Below are positions 24,556 to 33,449 of a stretch of DNA of 64,000 nt, piece by piece; position 1 is the first letter of the stretch, and each line of letters opens with the position of its first letter. The stretch lies in assembly GCA_016713905.1 (NCBI GenBank), contig JADJOE010000003.1:1488001-1552000 (forward strand). The letters run 5' to 3'. The notes below the pieces were generated by a model. The model made no database searches. It was not told where the DNA came from and worked only from the letters and a program-made list of their open reading frames with translations. The translations under genes were made by a program, and so were the position numbers. Source of the DNA: Candidatus Vicinibacter proximus. GTDB taxonomy: Bacteria; Bacteroidota; Bacteroidia; Chitinophagales; Saprospiraceae.

Positions 24556-25320
24556 TCACAGCAAGAAAGGAATAACCGCTTTTCTGTCGGATGGGTAATT
24601 CACAAATTCTTTTCTGTACCAGCGATGATGACTCCATGCGCGCGGAAAAAGATTGGCAATTGTCCAAATGGCAAATGCACATGCAGGAAGATTCCAAGAC
24701 ATCACAGCAAAACCAATCCACTCCACCATTTCTCCAAAATGATTCGGACAAGAAATGTATTCAAAGAATCCACCTCTCGGAATCTGATATCCTTGTGATG
24801 AATTGCTGCGAAGTCTGATCAGATAATTATCTGCCCATACATTCACCGATACACCGATGCTGAATAAAATAAGCCCGACGACAAACCTCGGATCGGAAAA
24901 CCAACTGTCCGAATAATTTTCCAGATACCCCAGATAGTAACCATTGGTACCTGCATTGATGACATTAAAAAATATCGCTGAAAAAACGATGCTGAGCGGA
25001 ATTAACTTTCCGCCGGTTTTCGTCCTGAATGGAAAAATAAAAGAGCGGTGAATGTAATGCAAGGACCACAGGATATAAGCAAACCAGGCAAACTTAGAGG
25101 ATACTCCGGGAGATGATAAAAAAAATATACTCAATACAACAAAAGAAACGGATTCCATCGTCAACCATCCCCAGCGATTGGACATGCCACTGCCCCATCC
25201 TGATTTGTAGTGCCTTCCGTATGGAGCCGTGACCCTAAACTGAATAGGAAAGATCAAGATAGCCAAACCGATCCAGGCATATAGAAAATAATTGAAATAT
25301 ACTTGTTGTTCCACCTTCAA
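24556..25320 (-). CDS. Steroid 5-alpha-reductase/DUF1295-like membrane enzyme
   Basis: 254 aa with six to seven transmembrane helices. The C-terminal half fits the 3-oxo-5-alpha-steroid 4-dehydrogenase family: an arginine/glycine loop (YQIPRGGFFEYISCPNHFGE), a glutamate in MVEWIGFA, and the terminal HHRWYRKEFVNYP with RKAVIPFLL (usual form RKALIPFIL). The N-terminal APYGRHYKSGWG is also typical of SRD5A1-like proteins. These enzymes reduce a double bond in a lipid or steroid with NADPH. Which lipid is used here is unknown. It stands alone. Confidence 0.88.
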   Translation of the reverse strand: MKVEQQVYFNYFLYAWIGLAILIFPIQFRVTAPYGRHYKSGWGSGMSNRWGWLTMESVSFVVLSIFFLSSPGVSSKFAWFAYILWSLHYIHRSFIFPFRTKTGGKLIPLSIVFSAIFFNVINAGTNGYYLGYLENYSDSWFSDPRFVVGLILFSIGVSVNVWADNYLIRLRSNSSQGYQIPRGGFFEYISCPNHFGEMVEWIGFAVMSWNLPACAFAIWTIANLFPRAWSHHRWYRKEFVNYPSDRKAVIPFLL

Positions 25321-25427
25321 AATTTATGATTACATACCCATCAAGGTTTTAGAATAAACGCTTAAAGATATTGGATATCCTGTAATTTTATCCATCTTTA
25401 ACCAATCGTCTTATGTAAACAAAAAAT

Positions 25428-26021
25428 ATGTTTGAATACATACAAAGAATGATGCTGATTTTTGCAATCATGCAGCCCCTTATTGCTTGCACACAAGATC
25501 TTTACCTTAAAGGGAAAGTGCTTGCTTTCCCCGTAACAGGGATATCAGCCGTTGCGTTAAGTATTGGTTTCGAAAAAATTTATCAGGGTAGACATTCTGC
25601 TTCTGCTATGATGCACTTTAGTCAGTTTGGTTCAAATGACTATGATGGCTCTGTTCATTCAAGCTTTAAAATTAGTCCGGAATACAGATATTATTTCAAG
25701 CACAGTACACATCCTGCATCCAAAAAATATTTCATGGGAATTTTTACAGAGTTTACAAGATGTGTTCAAAAATATGGCGGTGAACAAAGCGGCCCCGAAA
25801 TTAATCTCTATACCAGGGAACTTTCTATTGATCCGGGTTTGATTATTGGAAAAAATTTCAAGCTTTCCTCCAGATGGCATCTGGAGATGTATGCCGGTCC
25901 TAAGTGTCGTTTTGTTGCATCCAGAACAAAAACAATAAATGCAGGAAATTATTTTTACCATGATGAACATTCAATTAAGCCGGGCATCAAAACCGGTTTC
26001 AATTTTGCGTTTCGAATTTGA
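25428..26021 (+). CDS. Small outer-membrane beta-barrel protein (DUF3575-like)
   Basis: 197 aa with a signal peptide (hydrophobic MLIFAIMQPLIA, then CTQD). The rest alternates short amphipathic strands: GISAVALSIGFEKIY, FKISPEYRYYF, KKYFMGIFTEFTRC, ELSIDPGLIIGKNF, WHLEMYAGPKC, ending GIKTGFNFAFRI with an aromatic-rich last strand. This is the pattern of Bacteroidota DUF3575 or OmpA-barrel-like proteins with eight to ten strands. Outer membrane. The Cys after the signal could also be a lipid site, but the preceding residues (LIAC) make this uncertain. Function unknown. Confidence 0.7.
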   Translation: MFEYIQRMMLIFAIMQPLIACTQDLYLKGKVLAFPVTGISAVALSIGFEKIYQGRHSASAMMHFSQFGSNDYDGSVHSSFKISPEYRYYFKHSTHPASKKYFMGIFTEFTRCVQKYGGEQSGPEINLYTRELSIDPGLIIGKNFKLSSRWHLEMYAGPKCRFVASRTKTINAGNYFYHDEHSIKPGIKTGFNFAFRI

Positions 26022-26095
26022 ACTTGAATCAATCAACTATTCCCTACATCCAAAATAAAAAATTCTACAATTTCAAAAAAAATAAATTACAAATT

Positions 26096-26401
26096 ATGCC
26101 CAACAATACTTCTCAACACATACTTGGCTCGACCACCAATCTGATCGGATTTTGTCTGATCATCATTACCTCTGTTCATTTAAATAATAATGGGCGTGGA
26201 TATTTATTTGATGAGTTCACTTGTGTTATTACGCTGATGTTGACCTTTTCTGCCGTATTTTCATTTTTGTCCATTAAAACTCAAAATGCCGCATTGGAAA
26301 ATCGCCTTGAAAATATTGCCAACAATATTTTTATTTGTTCGTTGATAGGTATTTTTCTAATAGCAGTGATTATTACCTTTAACTTTTTTGTTACCAACTA
26401 A
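26096..26401 (+). CDS. Small uncharacterised membrane protein
   Basis: 101 aa from the ATG at 26096. An upstream extension would need a TTG start overlapping the previous gene and adds only a lysine/asparagine-rich tail, so the ATG is preferred. Three hydrophobic segments (about residues 11-27, 40-59 and 77-98) and the conserved-looking ILGSTTNLIGFCLIIITS. No family recognised. It probably lies in the inner membrane. The gap to the preceding barrel gene is 74 nt and the two may be cotranscribed. Confidence 0.65.
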   Translation: MPNNTSQHILGSTTNLIGFCLIIITSVHLNNNGRGYLFDEFTCVITLMLTFSAVFSFLSIKTQNAALENRLENIANNIFICSLIGIFLIAVIITFNFFVTN

Positions 26402-26554
26402 ATCCATTCACTCCTAACAAGATGTTTGTATTTATTTGAACTTGCTATTGCGCGGTCAAGCTGAAGACTCTTTGCTGACCTTTACTTTATTTTTGGCAAA
26501 AAGAATCATCGCTTCCTTGGTTTTTTTGTAATCTTGTACCCTACAAAACGAAAC

Positions 26555-27844
26555 ATGTCACAAGCAAGCAAAAAAGCCGAACTCGGTTGGGTAATATTTG
26601 ACTGGGCAAATTCCTCCTATTCTCTTGTCATTTCCACTGCGATTTTTCCCACCTTTTTCATCGCTATGACGGATGAAAAAATCCCATTTATGGGTTTTAA
26701 TTTAAGCAACTCCGCAGTATATTCTTTTGCAGTAGCTTTTGCCTATTTGGTGGTCTGCTTTCTTTCCCCTGTGTTGTCCGGGATTGCTGATTATGGGGGA
26801 CATAGAAAATTGTTTATGCGCATTTTTACCACATTGGGTAGCCTGTGTTGTATGATGCTGTTTTTCTTTGATGGAATGGACCACTTATGGATCGGGTTAC
26901 TTGCATTCATGGGTGCTGCGACCTGTCACGCCGGATCGTTGGTATTTTATGACTCCTATCTGTCGGAACTTGTGCCACCAAAACGATCGGATAAGTTAAG
27001 TGCAAGAGGTTATGCTTTCGGATATGTTGGCAGTGTCATCCTTCTAATCTCCAACATTTTAATGATTCAAAAACCGGAATGGTTTGGATTTACTGAGGAA
27101 ATGGTAAAAAATCATGTTCCTGTGAGAATGGCATTCTTTGCAGTAGGTGCATGGTGGCTTGGTTTTAGTCAATTATCCTTTGCCTGGTTACCAAAAGATA
27201 AATCGGTTGCCAGTAAGAAATTTCTACTTTCCGAAGGACTCCATGAGTTGCAAAAAGCATGGAAACAAATTCAACTACAACCATCGGTATTTTACTATCT
27301 GGCATCATTTTTTTGTTACAGTGCCGGAGTACAGACTGTAGTATATCTTGCATCACCGTTTGCACAAAAAGAACTTGGCTTTGAATCTTCGGAACTCATC
27401 ATTGTAATTTTACTTTTGCAAATTGTTGCCATTGGAGGTGCCTATATTTTTGCACATGTATCCAAGCTTACCAACAATCTGGTGAGTATGAAATGGATGC
27501 TTTTTATCTGGGTAATTATCTGTATTGCCTGTTATTTTATCCATACCAAAATTCACTTTTATTTTATTGCAGGAATGGTAGGGATGGTTATTGGCGGAAT
27601 TCAAGCAATCTCCAGATCTACCTACTCAAAATTACTTCCACACGACCACAGAGACATAACCTGTTTCTTTAGCTTTTATGATGTGGTTTATTATATCTCC
27701 ATTGTAAGTGGTACATTATTATTTGGATTGATCGAACAAATTTCCGGAAGCATGCGCTACAGTGTATTAAGCCTCATTATGTTTTTTATCCTGGGATTTG
27801 TGTTGATCGGAAAAGTAAAAAAAGAACATCTTGCATCGGAATGA
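26555..27844 (+). CDS. UMF1-family MFS transporter
   Basis: 429 aa from the ATG at 26555; a longer frame exists only with a TTG start. Twelve transmembrane helices of major-facilitator type. The opening KAELGWVIFDWANSSYSLVI is the hallmark of the UMF1/Atg22-like family, followed by FLSPVLSGIADYGGHRK (helix 2-3 loop) and GYAFGYVGSV. Eukaryotic Atg22 exports amino acids from vacuoles; bacterial substrates are unknown. The sequence TAATCTTG 18 nt before the ATG could be its -7 box. Monocistronic; downstream gene is convergent. Confidence 0.9.
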   Translation: MSQASKKAELGWVIFDWANSSYSLVISTAIFPTFFIAMTDEKIPFMGFNLSNSAVYSFAVAFAYLVVCFLSPVLSGIADYGGHRKLFMRIFTTLGSLCCMMLFFFDGMDHLWIGLLAFMGAATCHAGSLVFYDSYLSELVPPKRSDKLSARGYAFGYVGSVILLISNILMIQKPEWFGFTEEMVKNHVPVRMAFFAVGAWWLGFSQLSFAWLPKDKSVASKKFLLSEGLHELQKAWKQIQLQPSVFYYLASFFCYSAGVQTVVYLASPFAQKELGFESSELIIVILLLQIVAIGGAYIFAHVSKLTNNLVSMKWMLFIWVIICIACYFIHTKIHFYFIAGMVGMVIGGIQAISRSTYSKLLPHDHRDITCFFSFYDVVYYISIVSGTLLFGLIEQISGSMRYSVLSLIMFFILGFVLIGKVKKEHLASE

Positions 27845-27920
27845 ATGATGAAGTAAAAATTAAGAATGAACACTCACATATTCAATTCGTTATCTACCTT
27901 ATTGAGGATAAGTTAGCGTT

Positions 27921-29420
27921 TCAATTCAATTCATAACAACCAAGGTCCGGAAATTGTGCATCCCTGATCAGGTTCTTGATATCAGTTGGGTGTAATCCAA
28001 GTGGAAGTGCTTTTTTATCGGCAAAGGAGAGACTATCCAATGTGTAATCGTCTTTAGAAATATTTTTAAACAGATTGTCCAAATCATTTTTGTAATAGCA
28101 ATTCAGCCCATACTTCTGCTTAAAATCAGGAAAGTAATCTTTATTGATCAGCTCATTTACTTTAAGCAAACAATGATCTAAGTTTACCTCAAACCCCACT
28201 TGTTCATCCACATCTTTTCTCATCCAGAATTCATCGCCTGCAGTTCCTGTAATCAGACAGTTGGTAAAACTTGCTTTCAGCGGATGTTTATTGTACATGG
28301 TGCAAAACGGCGAATTTGTGCAGTAATTATTGCTCAACAGAACAGCAGATTCAGAATTTCCTAAATTGGCAAAAGTGCTGTACACTATTTCATAAATTCC
28401 GCCATTCTGAATCAATAAAGATTGTTGTCCCTGGTTGTGAAAAAGGGAATTAAAAAGTTTCAGTTGCGCAGCATAGCAGGAAATTCCCTGATAAGAATTG
28501 AAGGAAAATTTACATTTATCCACAAGACATTCTGAAAGTGAATCCAGGTAAAGGCCAATCAAATTATTTCTTATTTCTGCAAAACGAATTTCATTACCCG
28601 TCGAATATTTATCGATAAACAGACCGGACCACTGACCCGGAATATCCTGATAAGAAGGTTCCAGACGAACGCCTCTGAAAATCACAGGTTTTTCTAAAGT
28701 ACCATTCACCTGAATGTTTGCATTGCTCCCAATGATGAGCCTCCCATCATTATAGTAAAAACGATTTCCTTCAGCATCTTTTGCGAGCGTTATGCCACCA
28801 AAAAAATGAAGATTGGTTCCAGGATCAATAACCAGAGTACCATTGTCCACGACCACGATGCCATAAAAAATGTAAGGTTTAGGGTCAGCCAATCGAAGTG
28901 TCCCCCCTTGAAGATCCAATAAACTAACTTGGCCTTTATTGGATTTGTCCGGAAAGTAATTGGCATTTTGTCCCCTTGCTTCCAAGAGCACGCGTTGAGT
29001 CACCGTATTGGTAAGAAATAAAATGGAATCCTGGATGATAAAAGGACTCACTTCCAGAGGATCAACCGGGTTAATGGTGACTTCACAAAAAATGTACAAA
29101 CTGTCTTTTGGTCTTATTTCAATTTCCTTAAATTCATTTCCAGGAATGCCATCGAGGTTTATCCTGAAATGGGATTGCGCTCCGCCGGCAAGACGAATCG
29201 AACGAATCCTCAAAAATTCTTCATGCGGGTTATAAATTTTAAAATAAAGCGTGGCTGAACCCAAAGTTGTAAAAACGGTGTCAAACGAAAGTGTATCCGT
29301 TGAAAATGCTGGCAATTTAGCAGGATCTGAGGTAAACTGTTCCTTCTGACAGGCCCCATTCAAAAGAATGAACCAGACAGAAAGACTTTGCAAGAGCCAA
29401 ATAAAATTATTTTTTTTCAT
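27921..29420 (-). CDS. Right-handed beta-helix lipoprotein
   Basis: 499 aa. Lipobox LNGAC at about residues 20-24 (Cys24) directs it to the envelope. The N-terminal 150 residues have an Ig-like fold (FDTVFTTLGSATLYFKIYNP) and then a stacked helix begins: GTLVIDPGTNLHFFGG, GRLIIGSNANIQVNGT and later IRFAEIRNNLIGLYLDSLSECLV repeated turns. Cys pairs occur near the C-terminus. This domain arrangement is widespread in Bacteroidota surface or periplasmic lipoproteins of unknown function. It is divergent from the small membrane-protein gene at 29489. Confidence 0.85.
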   Translation of the reverse strand: MKKNNFIWLLQSLSVWFILLNGACQKEQFTSDPAKLPAFSTDTLSFDTVFTTLGSATLYFKIYNPHEEFLRIRSIRLAGGAQSHFRINLDGIPGNEFKEIEIRPKDSLYIFCEVTINPVDPLEVSPFIIQDSILFLTNTVTQRVLLEARGQNANYFPDKSNKGQVSLLDLQGGTLRLADPKPYIFYGIVVVDNGTLVIDPGTNLHFFGGITLAKDAEGNRFYYNDGRLIIGSNANIQVNGTLEKPVIFRGVRLEPSYQDIPGQWSGLFIDKYSTGNEIRFAEIRNNLIGLYLDSLSECLVDKCKFSFNSYQGISCYAAQLKLFNSLFHNQGQQSLLIQNGGIYEIVYSTFANLGNSESAVLLSNNYCTNSPFCTMYNKHPLKASFTNCLITGTAGDEFWMRKDVDEQVGFEVNLDHCLLKVNELINKDYFPDFKQKYGLNCYYKNDLDNLFKNISKDDYTLDSLSFADKKALPLGLHPTDIKNLIRDAQFPDLGCYELN

Positions 29421-29466
29421 CAGTCGACTTAGAGAAGCTAAACGAAGATATTCTTAAAAAATATAC

Positions 29467-29474
29467 TATTTTTG
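29467..29474 (+). promoter_or_regulatory. -7 box (TATTTTTG) of the glycosyltransferase operon
   Basis: TATTTTTG matches TAnnTTTG exactly and lies 14 nt before the ATG at 29489, in the 68-bp divergent gap with the beta-helix lipoprotein gene. Confidence 0.55.
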
Positions 29475-29488
29475 CCAAAATTTATCTC

Positions 29489-29644
29489 ATGTCAGAAAGA
29501 AAAGAATCCAAACGAAACGACTGGCTAATTTTCCTGGTATCCCTTTGTGTTATGTGCGGACTTCTATATGCTGCACCTGCCTGGTTTTGGGTACCTCTAC
29601 CATTTGTATTGACCTACCTTACTAAGGCATTAAATGCCCTTTAG
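29489..29644 (+). CDS. Small membrane protein, 51 aa, leading the glycosyltransferase operon
   Basis: An ORF of 51 codons and a stop that I translated by hand: charged start (MSERKESKRNDW), then a hydrophobic segment LIFLVSLCVMCGLLYAAPAW, a short polar turn and a second hydrophobic segment WVPLPFVLTYLTKAL. It has an exact -7 box 14 nt upstream and the next gene follows after 30 nt. Short proteins with two membrane segments of this type precede glycosyltransferase genes in some Bacteroidota. Function unknown; that it is a real gene rests on the promoter, codon pattern and spacing. Confidence 0.65.
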   Translation: MSERKESKRNDWLIFLVSLCVMCGLLYAAPAWFWVPLPFVLTYLTKALNAL

Positions 29645-29674
29645 ACCTTTTAAAATAAGGTTTTTTATTTTGTA

Positions 29675-30364
29675 ATGATCATTGATGTCATTACGCCTGC
29701 ACTCAATGAAGAGAAGGCAATCGCGAGTGTAATTCGGGACATCCCTAAAGGTTTAATAAGACATTTTATCGTCTGTGACAATGGCAGCTTCGACCGAACT
29801 GCTGAAATTGCCCGATCCATGGGCGCATTGGTGATCCATGAGCCTGAGCGGGGTTATGGCGCTGCTTGCCTTAAAGGGATTGCATATCTTAAAGACTTGC
29901 CTATTGACAAACAACCGGATATCGTGGTGTTTATCGATGCCGATTATTCTGATTTTCCAGAAGAAATCCCTGAACTCGTCAGACCTATCCTGGAAGGCAA
30001 AGCAGATCTGGTTATTGGGTCCCGGGTCTTGGGAAATGCAGATCGCGGCTCTTTAACTTTTGTCCAGCGGTTTGGCAATGCGTTGGCAACCCTTTTGATC
30101 CGATTAATCTACGGCTACCAGTTTACCGACCTGGGACCGTTCAGGGCGATCAGATTCAAGACCTTACTAGAACTTGGCATGAAAGACCGGAATTTTGGCT
30201 GGACCGTAGAGATGCAAATCCGTGCGGCTAAGTTGAAAATAAGTGCCACGGAAATTCCGGTTAACTACAAAAACCGTATTGGTAAATCAAAAGTATCCGG
30301 CACCGTTAAAGGGAGTATTTTGGCTGGCTACAAGATAATTTACACCATTTTTAAATTACTATAA
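29675..30364 (+). CDS. GT2 family glycosyltransferase (dolichol-phosphate mannosyltransferase-like)
   Basis: 229 aa, GT-A fold. DVITPALNEEKAIASVI opens the domain; CDNGSFDRTAEIA binds the nucleotide sugar and FIDADYSDFPEEIPE holds the DxD motif (DAD). LVIGSRVLG and the acceptor segment FTDLGPFRAIRF follow, as in DPM1-like enzymes that charge polyprenyl phosphate with mannose or glucose. No membrane anchor. It fits as the donor-making enzyme for the GT-C protein at 31942, which needs lipid-linked sugar (inferred). Confidence 0.92.
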   Translation: MIIDVITPALNEEKAIASVIRDIPKGLIRHFIVCDNGSFDRTAEIARSMGALVIHEPERGYGAACLKGIAYLKDLPIDKQPDIVVFIDADYSDFPEEIPELVRPILEGKADLVIGSRVLGNADRGSLTFVQRFGNALATLLIRLIYGYQFTDLGPFRAIRFKTLLELGMKDRNFGWTVEMQIRAAKLKISATEIPVNYKNRIGKSKVSGTVKGSILAGYKIIYTIFKLL

Positions 30365-30432
30365 TTAACATTTATTAAATCTTGTGAATGATATGCTAAT
30401 CTCCTGGTTGCAGGGAATTTGATTGGGACATT

Positions 30433-31929
30433 ATGGGTATTTTTGTCAGTATGAACCAACTACATGTCTTTTTAATCATTCTATATACGGCTTGCTTGTT
30501 GTATATGACATTTTTCTGTCTTCTTCAATTAAGCCTTTTAAAGGCATACAGGAAGCAAAAGAAAAACAAAGTTATCGTTCCTTCACTCACTGCTGAGGAT
30601 GAACATCCGATGGTGACCATTCAGCTTCCTATCTTTAATGAGCTGTATGTGGTGGATCGGTTGTTGGATAACATCACCAAGTTGGATTACCCAATTGAAA
30701 AAATGCACATCCAGGTATTGGATGATTCTACAGATGAAACTGTAGGACATGCACAATCCAAGGTGGCATTCTATAAAAGTCAGGGATTTGACATTGAACA
30801 CATTCACAGAACCAACCGCCAAGGTTACAAAGCTGGAGCTTTAAAGGAAGGAATGAAATCTGCGAAAGGCGAGTTTGTTGCAATTTTTGACGCAGACTTT
30901 TTACCCAACCCGGATTTTTTAAAAAGAGCATTACCCCATTTTAGCCATGAACGTATAGCTGTAGTACAAAGCAGATGGGCTCACCTGAATGAAGATTATT
31001 CCCTATTGACCAGATTGCAGGCATTCCAGCTCAATGTACACTTTACGGTAGAACAGGCAGGCAGATGTGAAGCAGATCATTTTCTACAATTTAATGGTAC
31101 TGCTGGTATTTGGCGTAAGGCTGCCATAGAAGACGCTGGAGGTTGGCATTCCGATACCCTGACTGAAGATCTAGACCTTAGCTACAGAGCACAAATCAAG
31201 GGTTGGAAGATTAAATTTGTGGAGGATATTACCTGCCCGGCAGAATTACCGGTTGAAATTTATGGCTACAAATCTCAGCAATTTCGCTGGATGAAAGGAG
31301 GTGCAGAAAATTCCAAAAAACTTTTGCCTACAATCTTAAAAGCAGATTTACCACTAAAGACAAAATTTTACGCTGCCATGCACTTATTGGGCAGCAGTAT
31401 TTTTCTCGTAATATTCTGGGTTGCATTGATCAGTGTTCCGGTCCTTTATGCAATGGATGATATGGGTATGAAAGCTACCTTCCTTGGATTTTGTTTGTTA
31501 GGTACTATTTCCATGATGTCCATTTTTTATGAAGCTAATGTAGTTACCTGCTGGCAGGACCAACCTCTTGGAAAAAGGTTGTTGAATTTTGCCATATTAT
31601 TTCCTGTTTTCATGGCTGTCTCCATGGGACTTAGTTTTCACAACAGCATAGCCGTAATTCAAGGTTTCCGTGGAAAGAAATCCAGCTTTGTACGTACACC
31701 AAAATTCAGCATCATCAAGAGCACAGAATCTTTTAGCAAAAACCAATACATCATTCAAAAAATTGATTGGAAAACTTGGGCGGAAGCTATCATATTCGCA
31801 TATTTTGCTTTTGCCATAGGACTTGGACTGGTGATTGAATATTACTCCTTCATTATGTTTCACATCATGTTGATGGTAGGTTTTGGCATAAATTTTTTCT
31901 ATTCCATGCGCCATCTGAGCACCAAGTAA
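30433..31929 (+). CDS. Processive GT2 glycosyltransferase (cellulose-synthase-like)
   Basis: 498 aa. One N-terminal transmembrane helix, a cytoplasmic GT-A domain and three to four C-terminal helices. Catalytic motifs: QVLDDSTDET (first Asp), FDADF (DxD), TEDLDLSYRAQIKGW (TED) and QQFRWMKGGA (QxxRW). This is the CESA/mannan-synthase type of membrane glycosyltransferase. Two possible starts are ATG 30433 and ATG 30451. It lies 68 nt after the DPM1-like gene and 12 nt before the GT-C gene. Product polymer unknown. Confidence 0.92.
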   Translation: MGIFVSMNQLHVFLIILYTACLLYMTFFCLLQLSLLKAYRKQKKNKVIVPSLTAEDEHPMVTIQLPIFNELYVVDRLLDNITKLDYPIEKMHIQVLDDSTDETVGHAQSKVAFYKSQGFDIEHIHRTNRQGYKAGALKEGMKSAKGEFVAIFDADFLPNPDFLKRALPHFSHERIAVVQSRWAHLNEDYSLLTRLQAFQLNVHFTVEQAGRCEADHFLQFNGTAGIWRKAAIEDAGGWHSDTLTEDLDLSYRAQIKGWKIKFVEDITCPAELPVEIYGYKSQQFRWMKGGAENSKKLLPTILKADLPLKTKFYAAMHLLGSSIFLVIFWVALISVPVLYAMDDMGMKATFLGFCLLGTISMMSIFYEANVVTCWQDQPLGKRLLNFAILFPVFMAVSMGLSFHNSIAVIQGFRGKKSSFVRTPKFSIIKSTESFSKNQYIIQKIDWKTWAEAIIFAYFAFAIGLGLVIEYYSFIMFHIMLMVGFGINFFYSMRHLSTK

Positions 31930-31941
31930 AAAACATTTTTT

Positions 31942-33357
31942 ATGTCAAGGCCTGCAGAGGAGTATAACCTGCTGAAAGGTAGGTTTGGCTATCTGTGGTT
32001 GGGTGTTTTTTTTGCATCTCAGGTCTTCTTGTTTTTTATTTCTGATCAAAAGGACTTTATCTCCATTTTGATACCTTATGTTCTGGCATTTGGCAGTTAT
32101 ATGCTTTTGATCAGAAAGCCACTAAACTCCGGCAGCATCTACTTTTTAATTAAAATTGGATTACTCCTTCGGGTGTTTTGCCTATTTACTTTTCCGCATC
32201 TTTCAGATGATGTGTACAGATATTGGTGGGATGGAACTCTTTTATTCCATGGTATAAATCCTTTCAGTTATACTCCTGCAGAAATCCTTAATACATCGCT
32301 GGATCCAGCACTTAAAAAATCACTGTATATCGTTTTTCCAAATCTCAACTCACCGGATTACCACACAGTTTATCCGGGATATAGCCAACTGTTATTCTAC
32401 CTTGGAGTTTTGATGAGTGGCAAAAATCTATTTCTATTTAGCCTAGTATTGAAATTATTTTTTTTTATCGGTGATCTCCTTCTACTTTATGTTTCGAATA
32501 ATCTTACCCGAAAATTAAATTTACCACTTGGTCTGGTTTTGGTTTATTTTCTGAATCCATTAATCATTACTGAACTTTCAGGCAATCTGCATTTCGAACT
32601 CTGGCTGGTTATATTTTTAGCTTGGGCCATTTTGTATATTTTAGAAAATAAATATGTGCATAGCGGTATAATGCTCAGTCTATCCATCCTTTCCAAAATC
32701 ATTACCGCGTTCCTGGCTCCATTGTTCTTGTCCTTTAAATCGATAAAGCATATCCTGATCTTCATCTTCATCGTGGTGGTTTTATGTATTGCAGCTCAAT
32801 TTTATTTTATCCACGATATATCCCATCTGAAAGGATATCTGTTGTACCTCCGACAATTTGAGTTTAATTCTTTAATCTATGGTACACTGGAGCAATATTT
32901 CATTCAACACAACCTTTGGGTGCTGAAATCGAAAACAGGAATGATTACCGGTGGAATATTTATGGGGTTGTATACTTTGATCATTGGATTTTATTTTGTT
33001 AAACAATTTAAAACCTCAGGATCATTTTCTGGTGTTGTCCCCAATTCAAATTCTTTGATGGATGAAAAATTCAATTTCAAACTGGCATGGTGGATACTCT
33101 TTTTATATTTATTGCTGAGTTCTACTGTTCATCCGTGGTATCTGGCTACGTTGCTTTTTCTTGGCATATTTAGTTATCCGCTAATTTCCATAGTCTGGAC
33201 GGGATTAATAATGCTCAGTTATATCCATTATGATAAATCCTATGATGGTTATTTTAATTTGGTAAAGATTCTGGAATATTCTGTTTTATGCGTGGTGCTA
33301 TGTTACACTATAGCTTATCCAAATAAAAAGTTCTTGAACATAAAAACTGTCTTTTGA
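31942..33357 (+). CDS. GT-C type membrane glycosyltransferase (mannosyltransferase-like)
   Basis: 471 aa with about twelve hydrophobic segments. The first periplasmic loop has LSDDVYRYWWDGTLLFHGINPF, which holds the acidic D-D and Y-R-Y-x-W-D-G signature of GT-C enzymes that use polyprenyl-phosphate sugars (PMT/GT87-like; stretch at about residues 89-110). It follows the GT2 gene by 12 nt. With the DPM1-like and cellulose-synthase-like enzymes it probably builds or decorates a cell-surface glycan or lipid. The exact sugar cannot be told. Confidence 0.87.
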   Translation: MSRPAEEYNLLKGRFGYLWLGVFFASQVFLFFISDQKDFISILIPYVLAFGSYMLLIRKPLNSGSIYFLIKIGLLLRVFCLFTFPHLSDDVYRYWWDGTLLFHGINPFSYTPAEILNTSLDPALKKSLYIVFPNLNSPDYHTVYPGYSQLLFYLGVLMSGKNLFLFSLVLKLFFFIGDLLLLYVSNNLTRKLNLPLGLVLVYFLNPLIITELSGNLHFELWLVIFLAWAILYILENKYVHSGIMLSLSILSKIITAFLAPLFLSFKSIKHILIFIFIVVVLCIAAQFYFIHDISHLKGYLLYLRQFEFNSLIYGTLEQYFIQHNLWVLKSKTGMITGGIFMGLYTLIIGFYFVKQFKTSGSFSGVVPNSNSLMDEKFNFKLAWWILFLYLLLSSTVHPWYLATLLFLGIFSYPLISIVWTGLIMLSYIHYDKSYDGYFNLVKILEYSVLCVVLCYTIAYPNKKFLNIKTVF

Positions 33358-33449
33358 GAATAATTTCCAACGAAAAGGATAGAGAAGGTGTTGAATGGAT
33401 TTACTAAACAAATAAAATGGAAATCAAGCACTAGCTTGGTGGATATGAC

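Noticed and set aside
26018..26095. Longer form of the small membrane protein starting at 26018
   Set aside because: It would need a TTG start inside the previous gene and adds a low-complexity Lys/Asn tail; the ATG at 26096 is better.
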